Assembly (NCBI GenBank): GCA_016712105.1
Contig: JADJRU010000002.1
Coordinates: 124,001 to 188,000, forward strand
DNA length: 64,000 bases
Source: Ahniella sp.
GTDB taxonomy: Bacteria > Pseudomonadota > Gammaproteobacteria > Xanthomonadales > Ahniellaceae
Direction of reading: 5' to 3'
Shown here: in pieces, positions 21,136-29,172 of the stretch
Position numbering within the stretch: position 1 is the stretch's first letter
How the letters are laid out: each line of letters starts with the position of its first letter
Program-made: the position numbers and the translations under genes
The notes under the pieces: generated by a model
Databases searched by the model: none
What the model saw: only the letters and a program-made list of their open reading frames with translations
What the model was told of the DNA's origin: nothing

Positions 21136-21399
21136 GTGGCCAATATCAAATCCGCAAAGAAGCGCGCGCGTACGTCGGAGAAAGCCCGTCTGCACAACGC
21201 TAGCCAGCGCTCCATGATGCGTACTGCTGTCAAGAAAGTCCTGAAGCTCGTGGAAACGGGCGACAAGGCCGGCGCTGCCGAAGCCTACAAGATCGCCGAG
21301 CCCTTGCTCGACCGGTTTTCGTCGCGCGGCCTGATTCACAAGAACAAGGCTGCCCGCCACAAATCGGCCCTGTCGGCGCACATCAAGAAGATGGCCTGA
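21136..21399 (+). CDS. rpsT: 30S ribosomal protein S20
   Basis: An 87-residue primary-binding protein of the 16S rRNA 5' domain. The start is GTG (translated MANIKSAKKRARTSEKARLH), the expected N-terminus of S20 and a common non-ATG start for this gene. It is highly basic and ends SAHIKKMA. It is monocistronic, divergent from murJ and followed by a strong intrinsic terminator. S20 synthesis is known to be autoregulated and its weak start codon contributes to that in E. coli (established knowledge); whether that applies here is inference. Confidence 0.96.
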   Translation: MANIKSAKKRARTSEKARLHNASQRSMMRTAVKKVLKLVETGDKAGAAEAYKIAEPLLDRFSSRGLIHKNKAARHKSALSAHIKKMA

Positions 21400-21440
21400 G
21401 CGATTCCGCTCAAGCACATCTGAAAATGCCGACACAAGAA

Positions 21441-21467
21441 AAGCCGACCTCATGGTCGGCTTTTTTG
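21441..21467. terminator. Rho-independent terminator after rpsT, bidirectional
   Basis: A 9-bp stem AAGCCGACC / GGTCGGCTT with a TCAT loop, followed by a T-run on the plus strand and preceded by an A-rich tract. It can serve rpsT and, in the other direction, obgE, whose stop lies 22 bases away. Confidence 0.85.
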
Positions 21468-21488
21468 TGTGCCCGAAAAAGCGAGGAC

Positions 21489-22514
21489 TCACTTCTTGTC
21501 CTGGTCGACCTTGTCGAGGAATGCCATGGCTTTCTTGGCGATTGCCTCGGTGCCCTCGCGAGCGATGCCGGAGATCGCAAACCAGGGCTTCTTCCAGCGC
21601 AGGCGCTTGATGATTGACTGGATCCGCGCTTCACGCTCGTCATAGGGGATCAGGTCGATCTTGTTCAGTACCAGCCAGCGCGGTTGGCGCGACAGCTTGG
21701 CGTCGAAGTTCTTCAGTTCGCGTTCGATGATCTTGACCTGATCGACCGGGTCGGTTTCGTCATCCAGTGGCGCAATGTCCACGAGGTGCAGCAATAGCCG
21801 CGTCCGCGAGACGTGCTTGAGGAACTGGATGCCGAGACCGGCGCCTTCACTGGCCCCTTCGATCACACCTGGAATATCGGCGATCACGAAGCTCTTCAGC
21901 GGGCCGACCGACACGACACCCAGATTCGGATGCAGCGTCGTGAACGGGTAATCGGCGACCTTCGGCGTGGCGGCCGAGACGGCCCGGATGAACGTTGACT
22001 TGCCCGCATTCGGGAAGCCGAGCAAGCCGACGTCGGCGAGCAGCTTCAATTCGAGGCGGACGTCGCGCTCTTCGCCCGGCTGGCCAATCGTCGCCTTTTG
22101 CGGCGAACGGTTCGTCGAGGTCTTGAAGTTGACGTTGCCGGCGCCGCCGCGGCCACCGCGGGCCACCAGCAAGCGTTGACCGTGGGTCGTCAGATCACCG
22201 ATCTGTTCTTCGGTTTCGCAAGCAGTCACCACCGTGCCAACCGGGACCTTGATCAGGGCGTCATTACCGCCCCGGCCGGTCATTTCGCGACTCGCGCCAT
22301 TCTCGCCGCGTTCGGCCTTGAACGAGCGCTGGTGGCGAAAGTCGATCAGGGTGTTGAGGTTCTCGTCGGCTTCGATCCAGACGCTGCCGCCGGTGCCACC
22401 GTTGCCGCCATCGGGACCACCGAGCGGAATGAACTTCTCGCGCCGGAAACTGACGCAGCCATTGCCGCCGTTGCCGGCAGTGACCTGGATTTCCGCTTCA
22501 TCGACGAATTTCAT
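21489..22514 (-). CDS. obgE: Obg family GTPase ObgE/CgtA
   Basis: A ribosome-associated GTPase involved in 50S maturation and stress response. The start MKFVDEAEIQVTAGNGGNGC begins the glycine-rich Obg domain (GGPDGGNGGTGGSVWIEADE; GRGGNDALIKVPVGTVV). The G domain has G1 LLGFPNAGKSTFIRAVS, G2/G3 in YPFTTLHPNLGVV and IADIPGVIEGASEGAGLG, and G4 LNKIDL. Length is 341 residues. A longer in-frame ORF starts upstream, but the conserved N-terminus and the intervening terminator argue for 22514. It sits after rplU-rpmA as in many proteobacteria. Confidence 0.95.
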   Translation of the reverse strand: MKFVDEAEIQVTAGNGGNGCVSFRREKFIPLGGPDGGNGGTGGSVWIEADENLNTLIDFRHQRSFKAERGENGASREMTGRGGNDALIKVPVGTVVTACETEEQIGDLTTHGQRLLVARGGRGGAGNVNFKTSTNRSPQKATIGQPGEERDVRLELKLLADVGLLGFPNAGKSTFIRAVSAATPKVADYPFTTLHPNLGVVSVGPLKSFVIADIPGVIEGASEGAGLGIQFLKHVSRTRLLLHLVDIAPLDDETDPVDQVKIIERELKNFDAKLSRQPRWLVLNKIDLIPYDEREARIQSIIKRLRWKKPWFAISGIAREGTEAIAKKAMAFLDKVDQDKK

Positions 22515-22542
22515 AACTTGGATTGTCCTTGGAGGCCGGGAA

Positions 22543-22570
22543 AAGAAAAAGCCCCGCGCGTGGCGGGGCT
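22543..22570 (-). terminator. Intrinsic terminator between rpmA and obgE
   Basis: Read on the minus strand, the stem AGCCCCGC / GCGGGGCT with a 5-base loop is followed by a T-rich tract (TTTTCTTTT). It sits 24 bases after the rpmA stop and before the obgE start, so it likely ends or attenuates the rplU-rpmA transcript. Confidence 0.8.
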
Positions 22571-22593
22571 CTTCCAAAATGCGGGCAGACGAA

Positions 22594-22854
22594 TTAGGCC
22601 GACAGCACGCTGACCGTGCGGCGACCGCCGTTCGGGCCCTTCGTGCTGAACTGAACCACGCCGTCCGTCAGTGCGAACAGGGTGTGATCGCGGCCGAGGC
22701 CGACGTTCGTGCCCGGATGGAACTGGGTGCCACGCTGACGGATGATGATGTTGCCGGCTTCGATTGCCTGGCCGCCATAGATCTTCACGCCGAGGTACTT
22801 CGGGTTGGAGTCGCGGCCGTTCCGGGAACTGCCTACGCCTTTCTTATGTGCCAT
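22594..22854 (-). CDS. rpmA: 50S ribosomal protein L27
   Basis: An 86-residue protein near the peptidyl-transferase centre. The start MAHKKGVGSSRNGRDSNPKY and the core LGVKIYGGQAIEAGNIIIRQ are diagnostic, followed by RGTQFHPGTNVGLGRDHTLF. The N-terminus lacks the cleavable extension of Firmicutes L27. It lies 29 bases downstream of rplU in the same operon. Confidence 0.97.
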   Translation of the reverse strand: MAHKKGVGSSRNGRDSNPKYLGVKIYGGQAIEAGNIIIRQRGTQFHPGTNVGLGRDHTLFALTDGVVQFSTKGPNGGRRTVSVLSA

Positions 22855-22883
22855 GACTGATGCTCCTGATCAGACCGGATCGC

Positions 22884-23195
22884 TTACTTGGCGATGCCGG
22901 TGATTTCGACGAGGGTGTAATGCTGCCGGTGGCCCATCTGCTTGCGATGGTGCTTGCGGCGGCGGAACTTGATGATCTTCACCTTGTCGGCGCGACCATG
23001 TTCCTTGACCGTGGCAGTGACCGTGGCGCCGGCCACCGTGGGCTGACCCACCGTGATGGCTTCACCGTCGCCCACCAACAAAACCTGATCGAACGTGATC
23101 TGCGAACCCGGTTCCACGTCGAGCAACTCGACGCGCAGGAATTCGCCCTGCATAACGCGGTACTGCTTACCGCCGGTAACGACTACTGCGTACAT
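22884..23195 (-). CDS. rplU: 50S ribosomal protein L21
   Basis: A 103-residue 50S protein. The start MYAVVVTGGKQYRVMQGEFL and the C-terminal KIIKFRRRKHHRKQMGHRQH are the family signatures. It is the first gene of rplU-rpmA(-obgE). About 150 bases of AT-richer sequence separate it from rpiA and should hold its promoter. Confidence 0.97.
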   Translation of the reverse strand: MYAVVVTGGKQYRVMQGEFLRVELLDVEPGSQITFDQVLLVGDGEAITVGQPTVAGATVTATVKEHGRADKVKIIKFRRRKHHRKQMGHRQHYTLVEITGIAK

Positions 23196-23342
23196 TTGGC
23201 TATACCTCTGTGGTTATTCTGTGCCAAAAAAAGGCCGGACAACATAGCAGGCGACGCACAATCACGTCAAATGGAATGCCTGATGCTTGCCGGACCGCGC
23301 AGTATACGCCGAAAACGGGCGTGCGCCACCGGTTTTCGATCG

Positions 23343-23984
23343 TCAGAACACTTTCTGGTCGCCCACAATGACCAGATCAGCCGGCCGCTGGGCAAACAGG
23401 CCGACCGTGACGACGCCCGGAATCTGGTTCAGGTCGCGCTCCAGACCGACCGGGTCGACGATCTGCAGGTTGTGCACGTCGAGGATCCAGTTGCCGTTGT
23501 CGCTGACAAAACCCTCTCGCCATGCCGGTTGGCCGCCGCGTTTGACCAGTTGGCGCGCGACAAAACTGCGGGCCATCGGCACCACTTCGATCGGCAGGGG
23601 GAACTTGCCCAGTACCGGCACCAGTTTCCCCGGATCGACGATACAAATGAAGCGACGGCTGGCGCCGGCGATGATTTTTTCGCGCGTCAACGCACCACCA
23701 CCACCCTTGATCAATCGCTTGTGTCCGTCGCATTCATCGGCACCGTCCACATATAGCGCCAGATCACCGGTGTGGTTGAGGTCCAGTACCGGAATGCCAG
23801 CCGCCTTGAGTGCCGCCGTGCTGCGTTCGGAACTCGATACAGCTCCTTCGACGCGATGTTTCACTTCGGCCAGCGCCTCGATGAAATAGGCCACCGTCGA
23901 GCCGGTGCCGACGCCGATGATCATGCCGTCCTCGACGTATTCCAGGGCCTTGCGTGCGGCGGCGCGTTTGCCGGCATCACTCAT
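23343..23984 (-). CDS. rpiA: Ribose-5-phosphate isomerase A
   Basis: It interconverts ribose 5-phosphate and ribulose 5-phosphate in the non-oxidative pentose phosphate pathway. It is an intact 213-residue protein with the phosphate-binding VGTGSTVAYFIEAL and the active-site segments LYVDGADECDG and RLIKGGGGALTREK, which hold the catalytic Asp/Glu/Lys set. The C-terminus PGVVTVGLFAQRPADLVIVG is typical. The start MSDAGKRAAARKALEYVEDG is 3 bases after the EVE-domain gene's stop on the same strand, suggesting one transcript from the protease gene down to rpiA. Confidence 0.95.
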   Translation of the reverse strand: MSDAGKRAAARKALEYVEDGMIIGVGTGSTVAYFIEALAEVKHRVEGAVSSSERSTAALKAAGIPVLDLNHTGDLALYVDGADECDGHKRLIKGGGGALTREKIIAGASRRFICIVDPGKLVPVLGKFPLPIEVVPMARSFVARQLVKRGGQPAWREGFVSDNGNWILDVHNLQIVDPVGLERDLNQIPGVVTVGLFAQRPADLVIVGDQKVF

Positions 23985-23987
23985 GTC

Positions 23988-24440
23988 TTACTCCAGATTC
24001 AGGATGGTGGACCACTGCGCGGTCGTGACCGGCAGGATGGACAGTCGGTTGCCGCGACGAGTCAGGGCGAAGTCGCCCAGATCATCGCGAGCCTTGAGTT
24101 CGTCCAGGGTGATCGTGCGCGCAAGCTTGCGCTCGAACGCCACGTCCACACAAGCCCAGCGTGGATTGGCGGGATCGCTGGTCGGGTCGAAATAATCGCT
24201 GTCCGGCACGAACTGCAGTCGATCGGCCGAGGCCGGCGTGGCAATCCGCAGGATGCCGACGATACCCGGCACCGGACAATTCGAGTGGTAGAAAAACCCG
24301 AGGTCACCGACCCGCATCTGATCGCGCATGAAATTGCGCGCCTGATAATTGCGGACCCCGGTCCAGGGCTCCTTGCGGACCCGCTTCAGGTCGTCGATCG
24401 AAAATTCTTCGGGTTCTGATTTGAACAGCCAATGGTTCAT
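23988..24440 (-). CDS. EVE domain-containing protein (thymocyte nuclear protein 1-like)
   Basis: A compact cytosolic protein, about 150 residues, of the PUA-like EVE family. Members bind modified bases in other systems, but the housekeeping role of this bacterial form is not settled (established knowledge). Family features are NHWLFKSEPEEFSIDDLKR at the start, WTGVRNYQARNFMRDQMRVG, LGFFYHSNCPVPGIVGI and WACVDVAFERKLARTITLDE. The start at 24440 was preferred over an ATG ten codons upstream because MNHWLFKSEP is the conserved N-terminus. It overlaps the end of the formyl-THF cyclo-ligase gene by 4 bases. Confidence 0.9.
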   Translation of the reverse strand: MNHWLFKSEPEEFSIDDLKRVRKEPWTGVRNYQARNFMRDQMRVGDLGFFYHSNCPVPGIVGILRIATPASADRLQFVPDSDYFDPTSDPANPRWACVDVAFERKLARTITLDELKARDDLGDFALTRRGNRLSILPVTTAQWSTILNLE

Positions 24441-25045
24441 GAGGCGACGGGATTTCCGGAAGAACGACACTGTACCAACTCACGCTCGGTGATGACCGCA
24501 TCCAGCGGGACATCCCATTCGGCGACAGGCAGATTCGGTTGTTCCTGGCACGCGAAGCCGATCCCGACCAGTCGCGGTGTCAACACGCCGGGTGACTTCC
24601 GGAATGCGAAGCTGCGGTCGTACCAGCCACCGCCGCTGCCCAGCCGATGGCCGTCGCGGTCGAATGCCGAGAGGGGCAGCAGCACCAGATCGAGTTCGCT
24701 CGGCGCCAGCAGGCTGCCGGGCGCGGCAGGCTCCGGAATGCCGAACCGGTTCGGCTTCACCCCATCCCCGGCGCAAAATCGCGCAAACGCCAGTTGTTTG
24801 CCCGGACGCAGCACCGGCAGGTGGTAGTGCGCCCCGAGTCGCTCGATGAGCATCTGGACGACCAGCATGGGCACTTCGGTCGGCAGTGACCAGAAGCCCG
24901 CGACCGCGAGACCGGGCCGAAGCCAAGGGGTTGCTTCGAGGAAGCGGGCAATCTCGGCGCCAGCACGCAGCCGGTCGGCCGCGCTGAGCGCCCGCACTTG
25001 TTCGCGGTTCCGCTGGCGGATCAGGTCCCGCGTGGGGTCGATCAT
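24437..25045 (-). CDS. fau: 5-formyltetrahydrofolate cyclo-ligase
   Basis: It converts 5-formyl-THF to 5,10-methenyl-THF with ATP. It is an intact 202-residue protein. The substrate loop and ATP site are visible in FWSLPTEVPM, LPVLRPGKQLAFARF, FGIPEP, LDLVLLPLSAFDRDGHRLGS and GGGWYDRSFA. Its stop overlaps the EVE gene start and its start touches the upstream protease stop by one base (TGATG), so all three are probably co-transcribed. In many gammaproteobacteria ssrS (6S RNA) lies just upstream of this gene; here the protease gene occupies that position. Confidence 0.92.
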   Translation of the reverse strand: MIDPTRDLIRQRNREQVRALSAADRLRAGAEIARFLEATPWLRPGLAVAGFWSLPTEVPMLVVQMLIERLGAHYHLPVLRPGKQLAFARFCAGDGVKPNRFGIPEPAAPGSLLAPSELDLVLLPLSAFDRDGHRLGSGGGWYDRSFAFRKSPGVLTPRLVGIGFACQEQPNLPVAEWDVPLDAVITERELVQCRSSGNPVAS

Positions 25046-26187
25046 CAGCGTTTGCCAAGCCCGTTGGGGCGCTTGGCGATCAGCACTTCGCTTTCAAACG
25101 GCACGCCCGCGCGATGCCCGGACACCTTGATCCGCGCGCCGGGCGCCAAAGCGGCCTCGATGCCGCGCAACTGGCTCAGTCCATCGACTTCCTGACCGTT
25201 GTAAAGCCGGATGACGTCGCCGGGCTGGAGTCCGGCCAAATCGGCCGGCCCACCGGGCAATGTCAGGGACACCATGGCGCCGCGGGGGGCGTTGTCGATG
25301 ATCCAGTTTGCCGGGGTGTCGGCGTATTCGGCCCCGATCCAGCCGCGGATGACTTCACCATGCACCATCACTTCAGCCAGCACCCGCTTGGCGGCGTCTG
25401 CGGGAATGGCAAAGCTGATGCCCTGTGCCTGACCGAACTGGGCGGTATTGATTCCGACGAGTTCGCCACGGGCATTAACCAAAGCGCCGCCGGAATTGCC
25501 CGAGTTGATCGCCGCATCGGTCTGGATGAAGTCTTCATAACGACTCAGGCTCAATTGATTGCGGCCTTTGGCGCTGATGATGCCGAGTGTGACGGTCTGG
25601 CCGATGCCATAGGGATTGCCGATGGCCAGGACGACGTCGCCAACCGCCTGTTCGTCGGCGGTGGCAAGCTGGATCGCCGGCAAGTCGGTGCCGTCGATCT
25701 TGAGTACGGCGAGATCGGTTTCGCGGTCTGCGCCGACCACGCGGGCGCTGGTGACGCGCCCATCGGACAGGCCGACCAGGATGTTGTCCGCGTTGGCGAT
25801 GACGTGGAAATTCGTCAACAGGAACCCGTCCGGGCTCATGATCACGCCGGAACCGAGACTCTGTTCCAGGATCCGCTGAGGGCTGATCGCGCCAAAACGC
25901 TGCAACATCGGATCACCGAAGACCCGGCTCGGCGCCTGCACGACCCGCTCTGCGTAACTGTGGATGCTGACCACTGCCGGCCCGGCCAGTGTCACGGCGT
26001 CCCGATAACTGGACGGCACCGGACTGGTCGGGGCGGGGCGGTCGCCCGGGCGATCCGGGGCCACCGAGGCGCCAAACTGTCCCGGCAACAGGCGAGTGAC
26101 GACAAAAGCCAGTGCCAGCCCGGTAATGGCGGCCTGGACCAGAAACATGGTGATGCGCAGAAAGCCGCCGCTGCCGGATGAAGTCAT
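25045..26187 (-). CDS. Periplasmic trypsin-like serine protease, DegS/AlgW type (HtrA family)
   Basis: A membrane-anchored HtrA protease with one PDZ domain, 380 residues. An N-terminal membrane helix (MFLVQAAITGLALAFVVTRL) is followed by a Pro-rich tether. The protease domain has the triad His in LLTNFHVIANA, Asp in RETDLAVLKIDG and Ser in AINSGNSGGALVNARG. A single PDZ follows (AMVSLTLPGGPADLAGLQPG). One PDZ and a membrane anchor fit DegS/AlgW, which cleave the anti-sigma factor RseA/MucA, rather than soluble DegP. No rseA/rpoE is in the window. The start at 26187 (MTSSGSGGFLRI) is favoured over one 12 codons earlier. Confidence 0.9.
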   Translation of the reverse strand: MTSSGSGGFLRITMFLVQAAITGLALAFVVTRLLPGQFGASVAPDRPGDRPAPTSPVPSSYRDAVTLAGPAVVSIHSYAERVVQAPSRVFGDPMLQRFGAISPQRILEQSLGSGVIMSPDGFLLTNFHVIANADNILVGLSDGRVTSARVVGADRETDLAVLKIDGTDLPAIQLATADEQAVGDVVLAIGNPYGIGQTVTLGIISAKGRNQLSLSRYEDFIQTDAAINSGNSGGALVNARGELVGINTAQFGQAQGISFAIPADAAKRVLAEVMVHGEVIRGWIGAEYADTPANWIIDNAPRGAMVSLTLPGGPADLAGLQPGDVIRLYNGQEVDGLSQLRGIEAALAPGARIKVSGHRAGVPFESEVLIAKRPNGLGKR

Positions 26188-26370
26188 GGCCGCATTGTGA
26201 CGCGGCCAAGGCCCGGACTCCACCCTGACTGACGGCTCTGTCGATGGAAGCCGCCATGCCTCGGTGCCAACAAGTTTGATTGAAGCGCCTGAATCCGATC
26301 AGCTAAACTCCCGGTGTTTCGATTGCCAAGTCAATCGACTGGATTCTTTTTGGATTTTCTGGAGGGCCTC

Positions 26371-26979
26371 ATGGCCGAGCAAGGGGTAGACAAGGGTCGC
26401 CGACGGTTTCTGACCGTATCGACTGCGATCGTGGGGGGCGTCGGCGGCGTGTTTGCCGCGGTGCCGTTCGTCAAGAGCTGGACACCCAGTGCGAAGGCAC
26501 AGATGGCCGGCGCGCCGGTGCTTGCCGACATCTCCAAGCTGGAAATGAATCAGCGGCTGACCACACAATGGCGCGGCAAACCCATCTGGATCATCAAGCG
26601 TCCGCAGGAAGCGCTGGATGCCCTGAAGTCGCTGAACGATCGCCTGCGCGATCCGGATTCCGCGAATCTGGAACAGCAGCCGGCCTACGCTCAGAATGCC
26701 TATCGCTCCATCCGCCCGGAAATTCTGGTGCTGGAAGGGGTGTGTACCCACCTCGGCTGTGCACCGATGCATTATCCGCAGATGGTCCCGCAGGGGTTCG
26801 ACGCCGAATGGAAGGGCGGGTTCTATTGTCCCTGCCACCAGTCGCGTTTCGACTCCGCGGGTCGCGTCTATCAAGGTGTCCCGGCGCCGACGAACCTCCG
26901 TGTGCCTCCGTACCATTTCCTCAGCGACGACCTGATCGAAATCGGCGTCAATCCGCCTGAGCAAGGAGCAGCGGCATGA
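26371..26979 (+). CDS. petA: Ubiquinol-cytochrome c reductase iron-sulfur (Rieske) subunit
   Basis: The Rieske 2Fe-2S protein of the cytochrome bc1 complex, which takes electrons from ubiquinol and passes them to cytochrome c1. A twin-arginine motif (GRRRFLTVSTAIVGGVGG) and single membrane anchor lie at residues 9-33. Cluster ligands are in CTHLGC and CPCHQSRFDSAGRVY. The start MAEQGVDKG, preceded by GGAGGG, is chosen over an upstream in-frame ATG. Its stop overlaps the petB start (ATGA), a conserved coupling. Confidence 0.95.
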   Translation: MAEQGVDKGRRRFLTVSTAIVGGVGGVFAAVPFVKSWTPSAKAQMAGAPVLADISKLEMNQRLTTQWRGKPIWIIKRPQEALDALKSLNDRLRDPDSANLEQQPAYAQNAYRSIRPEILVLEGVCTHLGCAPMHYPQMVPQGFDAEWKGGFYCPCHQSRFDSAGRVYQGVPAPTNLRVPPYHFLSDDLIEIGVNPPEQGAAA

Positions 26980-28223
26980 ACGGCTTCGTTTCCAGGCAAA
27001 TCGACAATGCCTACAGTTGGGTGAACGAGCGCGCCCCGGGTGCGACCGCATGGTGGAACCGCCATGCCGGCCAGTACTACGCGCCGAAAAATTTCAACTT
27101 CTGGTACTACTTCGGTTCGCTCGCGATGCTCGTGTTCGTCAACCAGATCCTCACCGGCATCTGGCTGACCATGAACTACAAGCCGACCGCCGCCGAAGCG
27201 TTCGACTCGGTCGAATACATCATGCGCGACGTGGAGTGGGGCTGGCTGATCCGCTACATGCACTCGACCGGCGCCTCGATGTTCTTCGTCGTCGTCTACT
27301 TGCACATGTTCCGTGGCCTGATCTACGGTTCCTACAAGAAGCCGCGCGAACTCATCTGGACGCTGGGTGTGGTCATCTTCCTGGTGCTGATGGCCGAAGC
27401 TTTCCTCGGCTACGTCTTGCCGTGGGGTCAGATGTCCTATTGGGGCGCGCAGGTGATCACCTCGCTGTTCGGTGCCATTCCGGTCATCGGTGATCCGCTC
27501 GTCGAATTCATTCGCGGCGACTACCTGATTTCGGATGCCACGCTGAATCGCTTCTTCGCGCTGCATGTGATCGCACTGCCGTTCGTTCTGGCCGGTCTCA
27601 TTTACATGCACCTGATGGCGCTGCATGAAGTGGGTTCCAACAACCCGGACGGTGTCGAAATCAAGAAGGTCAAAGGCCCCGATGGCAATCCGAAGGACGG
27701 CATCCGGTTCCATCCGTATTACACGGTCAAGGATCTGTTTGGCGCGAGCTTCTTCATCATGATTGCCGCATTCATCATCTTCTTCGGTCCGACGATGGGT
27801 GGCTGGTTCCTCGAGCACGACAATTTCACGGCTGCCAATCCGCTGGTCACGCCGGCGCACATCAAGCCGGTTTGGTACTTCACGCCGTACTACGCGATGT
27901 TGCGCGCCGTGCCGGACAAACTGCTGGGCGTCATCATCATGGGCGCGGCCACGTTGATCTTCTTCGCACTGCCGTGGCTGGATCGTTCCGAGGTGAAGTC
28001 GATCCGTTACCGCGGGCCGATCACCAAGGTGATGATCACCCTGTTCGTCTTGGCTTTCCTCGTGCTCGGCTGGTTGGGCACACGCTCGGGCGCCGAGGCC
28101 TGGGAAAAACCGCTCGCTTTCTGGCTGACGGTCTACTACTTCGCGTTCTTCTTCACCATGCCGATCTGGTCCAAGATCGACAAGACGAAGAAAGTGCCCG
28201 ACCGTGTCACCTACGAACACTGA
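26976..28223 (+). CDS. petB: Cytochrome b subunit of bc1 complex
   Basis: The dihaem membrane subunit containing the quinol oxidation and reduction sites. It is an intact 415-residue protein with eight predicted helices. Haem histidines lie in RYMHSTGASMFFVVVYLHMF and RFFALHVIALPFVLAGLIYMH. The Qo-site region is LGYVLPWGQMSYWGAQVITS, with a PVWYFTPYY-type PEWY equivalent (VWYFTPYYAMLRAVPDK). It is followed by petC after 12 bases. Confidence 0.96.
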   Translation: MNGFVSRQIDNAYSWVNERAPGATAWWNRHAGQYYAPKNFNFWYYFGSLAMLVFVNQILTGIWLTMNYKPTAAEAFDSVEYIMRDVEWGWLIRYMHSTGASMFFVVVYLHMFRGLIYGSYKKPRELIWTLGVVIFLVLMAEAFLGYVLPWGQMSYWGAQVITSLFGAIPVIGDPLVEFIRGDYLISDATLNRFFALHVIALPFVLAGLIYMHLMALHEVGSNNPDGVEIKKVKGPDGNPKDGIRFHPYYTVKDLFGASFFIMIAAFIIFFGPTMGGWFLEHDNFTAANPLVTPAHIKPVWYFTPYYAMLRAVPDKLLGVIIMGAATLIFFALPWLDRSEVKSIRYRGPITKVMITLFVLAFLVLGWLGTRSGAEAWEKPLAFWLTVYYFAFFFTMPIWSKIDKTKKVPDRVTYEH

Positions 28224-28235
28224 GCCGAGTCGACC

Positions 28236-28970
28236 ATGAAAAAGTTTCTGATTTCCCTGATCCTCGCTCTGTGTTCGTCGGTGGTGATGGCTGCCGGCGG
28301 CGGTGAAACGCTTGAACAGTCCGGTGCCGATCTGAACGACAAGGCCTCGCTGCAACGCGGTGCCAAGTTGTTCGTCAACTACTGCATGGGCTGCCATTCG
28401 CTGAAATACATGCGCTACTCGCGTGTGGCTTCCGATCTCGACCTGTCCGAAGAAGAAGTCCAGCGTTGGCTGAACTTCACGGGTGCGAAGTTCGGCGAGC
28501 CGATGCTCGCGGCGATGAAGCCTGAAGATGCCACCAAATGGGTCGGTGCACTGGCACCGGATCTGTCCCTGACTGCCCGCGTCAAGTTGGGTGGTCCTGA
28601 CTGGATCTACACCTACCTGAAGTCGTTCTACGTCGATCCGGCTCGTCCGCTCGGCTGGAACAACAAACTGTTCCCGAATGCCTCGATGCCGAACCCGCTG
28701 TGGGAACTGCAGGGTATCCAGGTCGCCGAAATGGGCAAGGACGCGAATGGTCAGCCGATCGTCACGCACCTGCAGATGAGTTCACCCGGCACGCTCAGCG
28801 CCGAGGAATACGACCGGGTCGCGCGCGACCTGTCGAACTTCCTCGAATACGCCGCCGAGCCGGCTGCGCTGAAGCGCCAAGCCATTGGCGCCTACGTCGT
28901 GCTGTTCCTGGCCTTCCTGACGTTCATGGCCTGGATGCTCAAGACGGAGTATTGGCGCGACGTGCATTAA
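28236..28970 (+). CDS. petC: Cytochrome c1 subunit of bc1 complex
   Basis: A membrane-anchored c-type cytochrome, 244 residues. Features are a signal peptide (MKKFLISLILALCSSVVMAA), the haem motif CMGCH in FVNYCMGCHSLKYMRYSRV, a Met ligand candidate in the LPNASMPNPLWEL-like segment (NASMPNPLWELQG), and a C-terminal anchor (YVVLFLAFLTFMAWMLKTEY). It is the last gene of petABC. Three consecutive hairpins, the last with a T-run, follow it. Confidence 0.95.
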   Translation: MKKFLISLILALCSSVVMAAGGGETLEQSGADLNDKASLQRGAKLFVNYCMGCHSLKYMRYSRVASDLDLSEEEVQRWLNFTGAKFGEPMLAAMKPEDATKWVGALAPDLSLTARVKLGGPDWIYTYLKSFYVDPARPLGWNNKLFPNASMPNPLWELQGIQVAEMGKDANGQPIVTHLQMSSPGTLSAEEYDRVARDLSNFLEYAAEPAALKRQAIGAYVVLFLAFLTFMAWMLKTEYWRDVH

Positions 28971-28978
28971 CAGGCCGA

Positions 28979-29026
28979 ATCAATCACTTGCGTGATTGAT
29001 CTGCGAGCGCGCCAGCCGTGGCGCGC
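28979..29026. repeat. Two tandem perfect hairpins downstream of petC
   Basis: Inverted repeat 1 is ATCAATCAC-TTGC-GTGATTGAT at 28979-29000. Inverted repeat 2 is GCGCGCCA-GCCG-TGGCGCGC at 29007-29026. Neither is followed by a T-run; they precede the terminator by 17 bases and could protect the mRNA 3' end. Confidence 0.85.
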
Positions 29027-29042
29027 AAGCTCCCCTGCCAAC

Positions 29043-29077
29043 ACAACCCGGCCCCGGCCGGGTTGTTGTTTTTGCGC
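29043..29077 (+). terminator. Rho-independent terminator of petABC
   Basis: The stem ACAACCCGGC / GCCGGGTTGT with a short C/G loop is followed by TGTTTTTG. It lies 75 bases after the petC stop and about 95 bases before sspA, separating the two transcripts. Confidence 0.85.
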
Positions 29078-29172
29078 CTTTGATCAAGTGGCGGCGACAA
29101 GCCCTTGTTGCCGGCGGCCCGGTTTCGCTAGTCTCGGGTTATTGGTGATCAGACACCGGTGGGAGTTCGGCC

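Noticed and set aside
25046..25200. 6S RNA (ssrS) expected near the 5-formyl-THF cyclo-ligase gene
   Set aside because: The position is occupied by the coding sequence of the DegS-like protease and no 6S-like structure is visible.
26871..28769. 632-residue open frame antisense to petB-petC
   Set aside because: It mirrors the codon structure of clean, highly conserved cytochrome genes and shows no motif; a GC-rich shadow frame.
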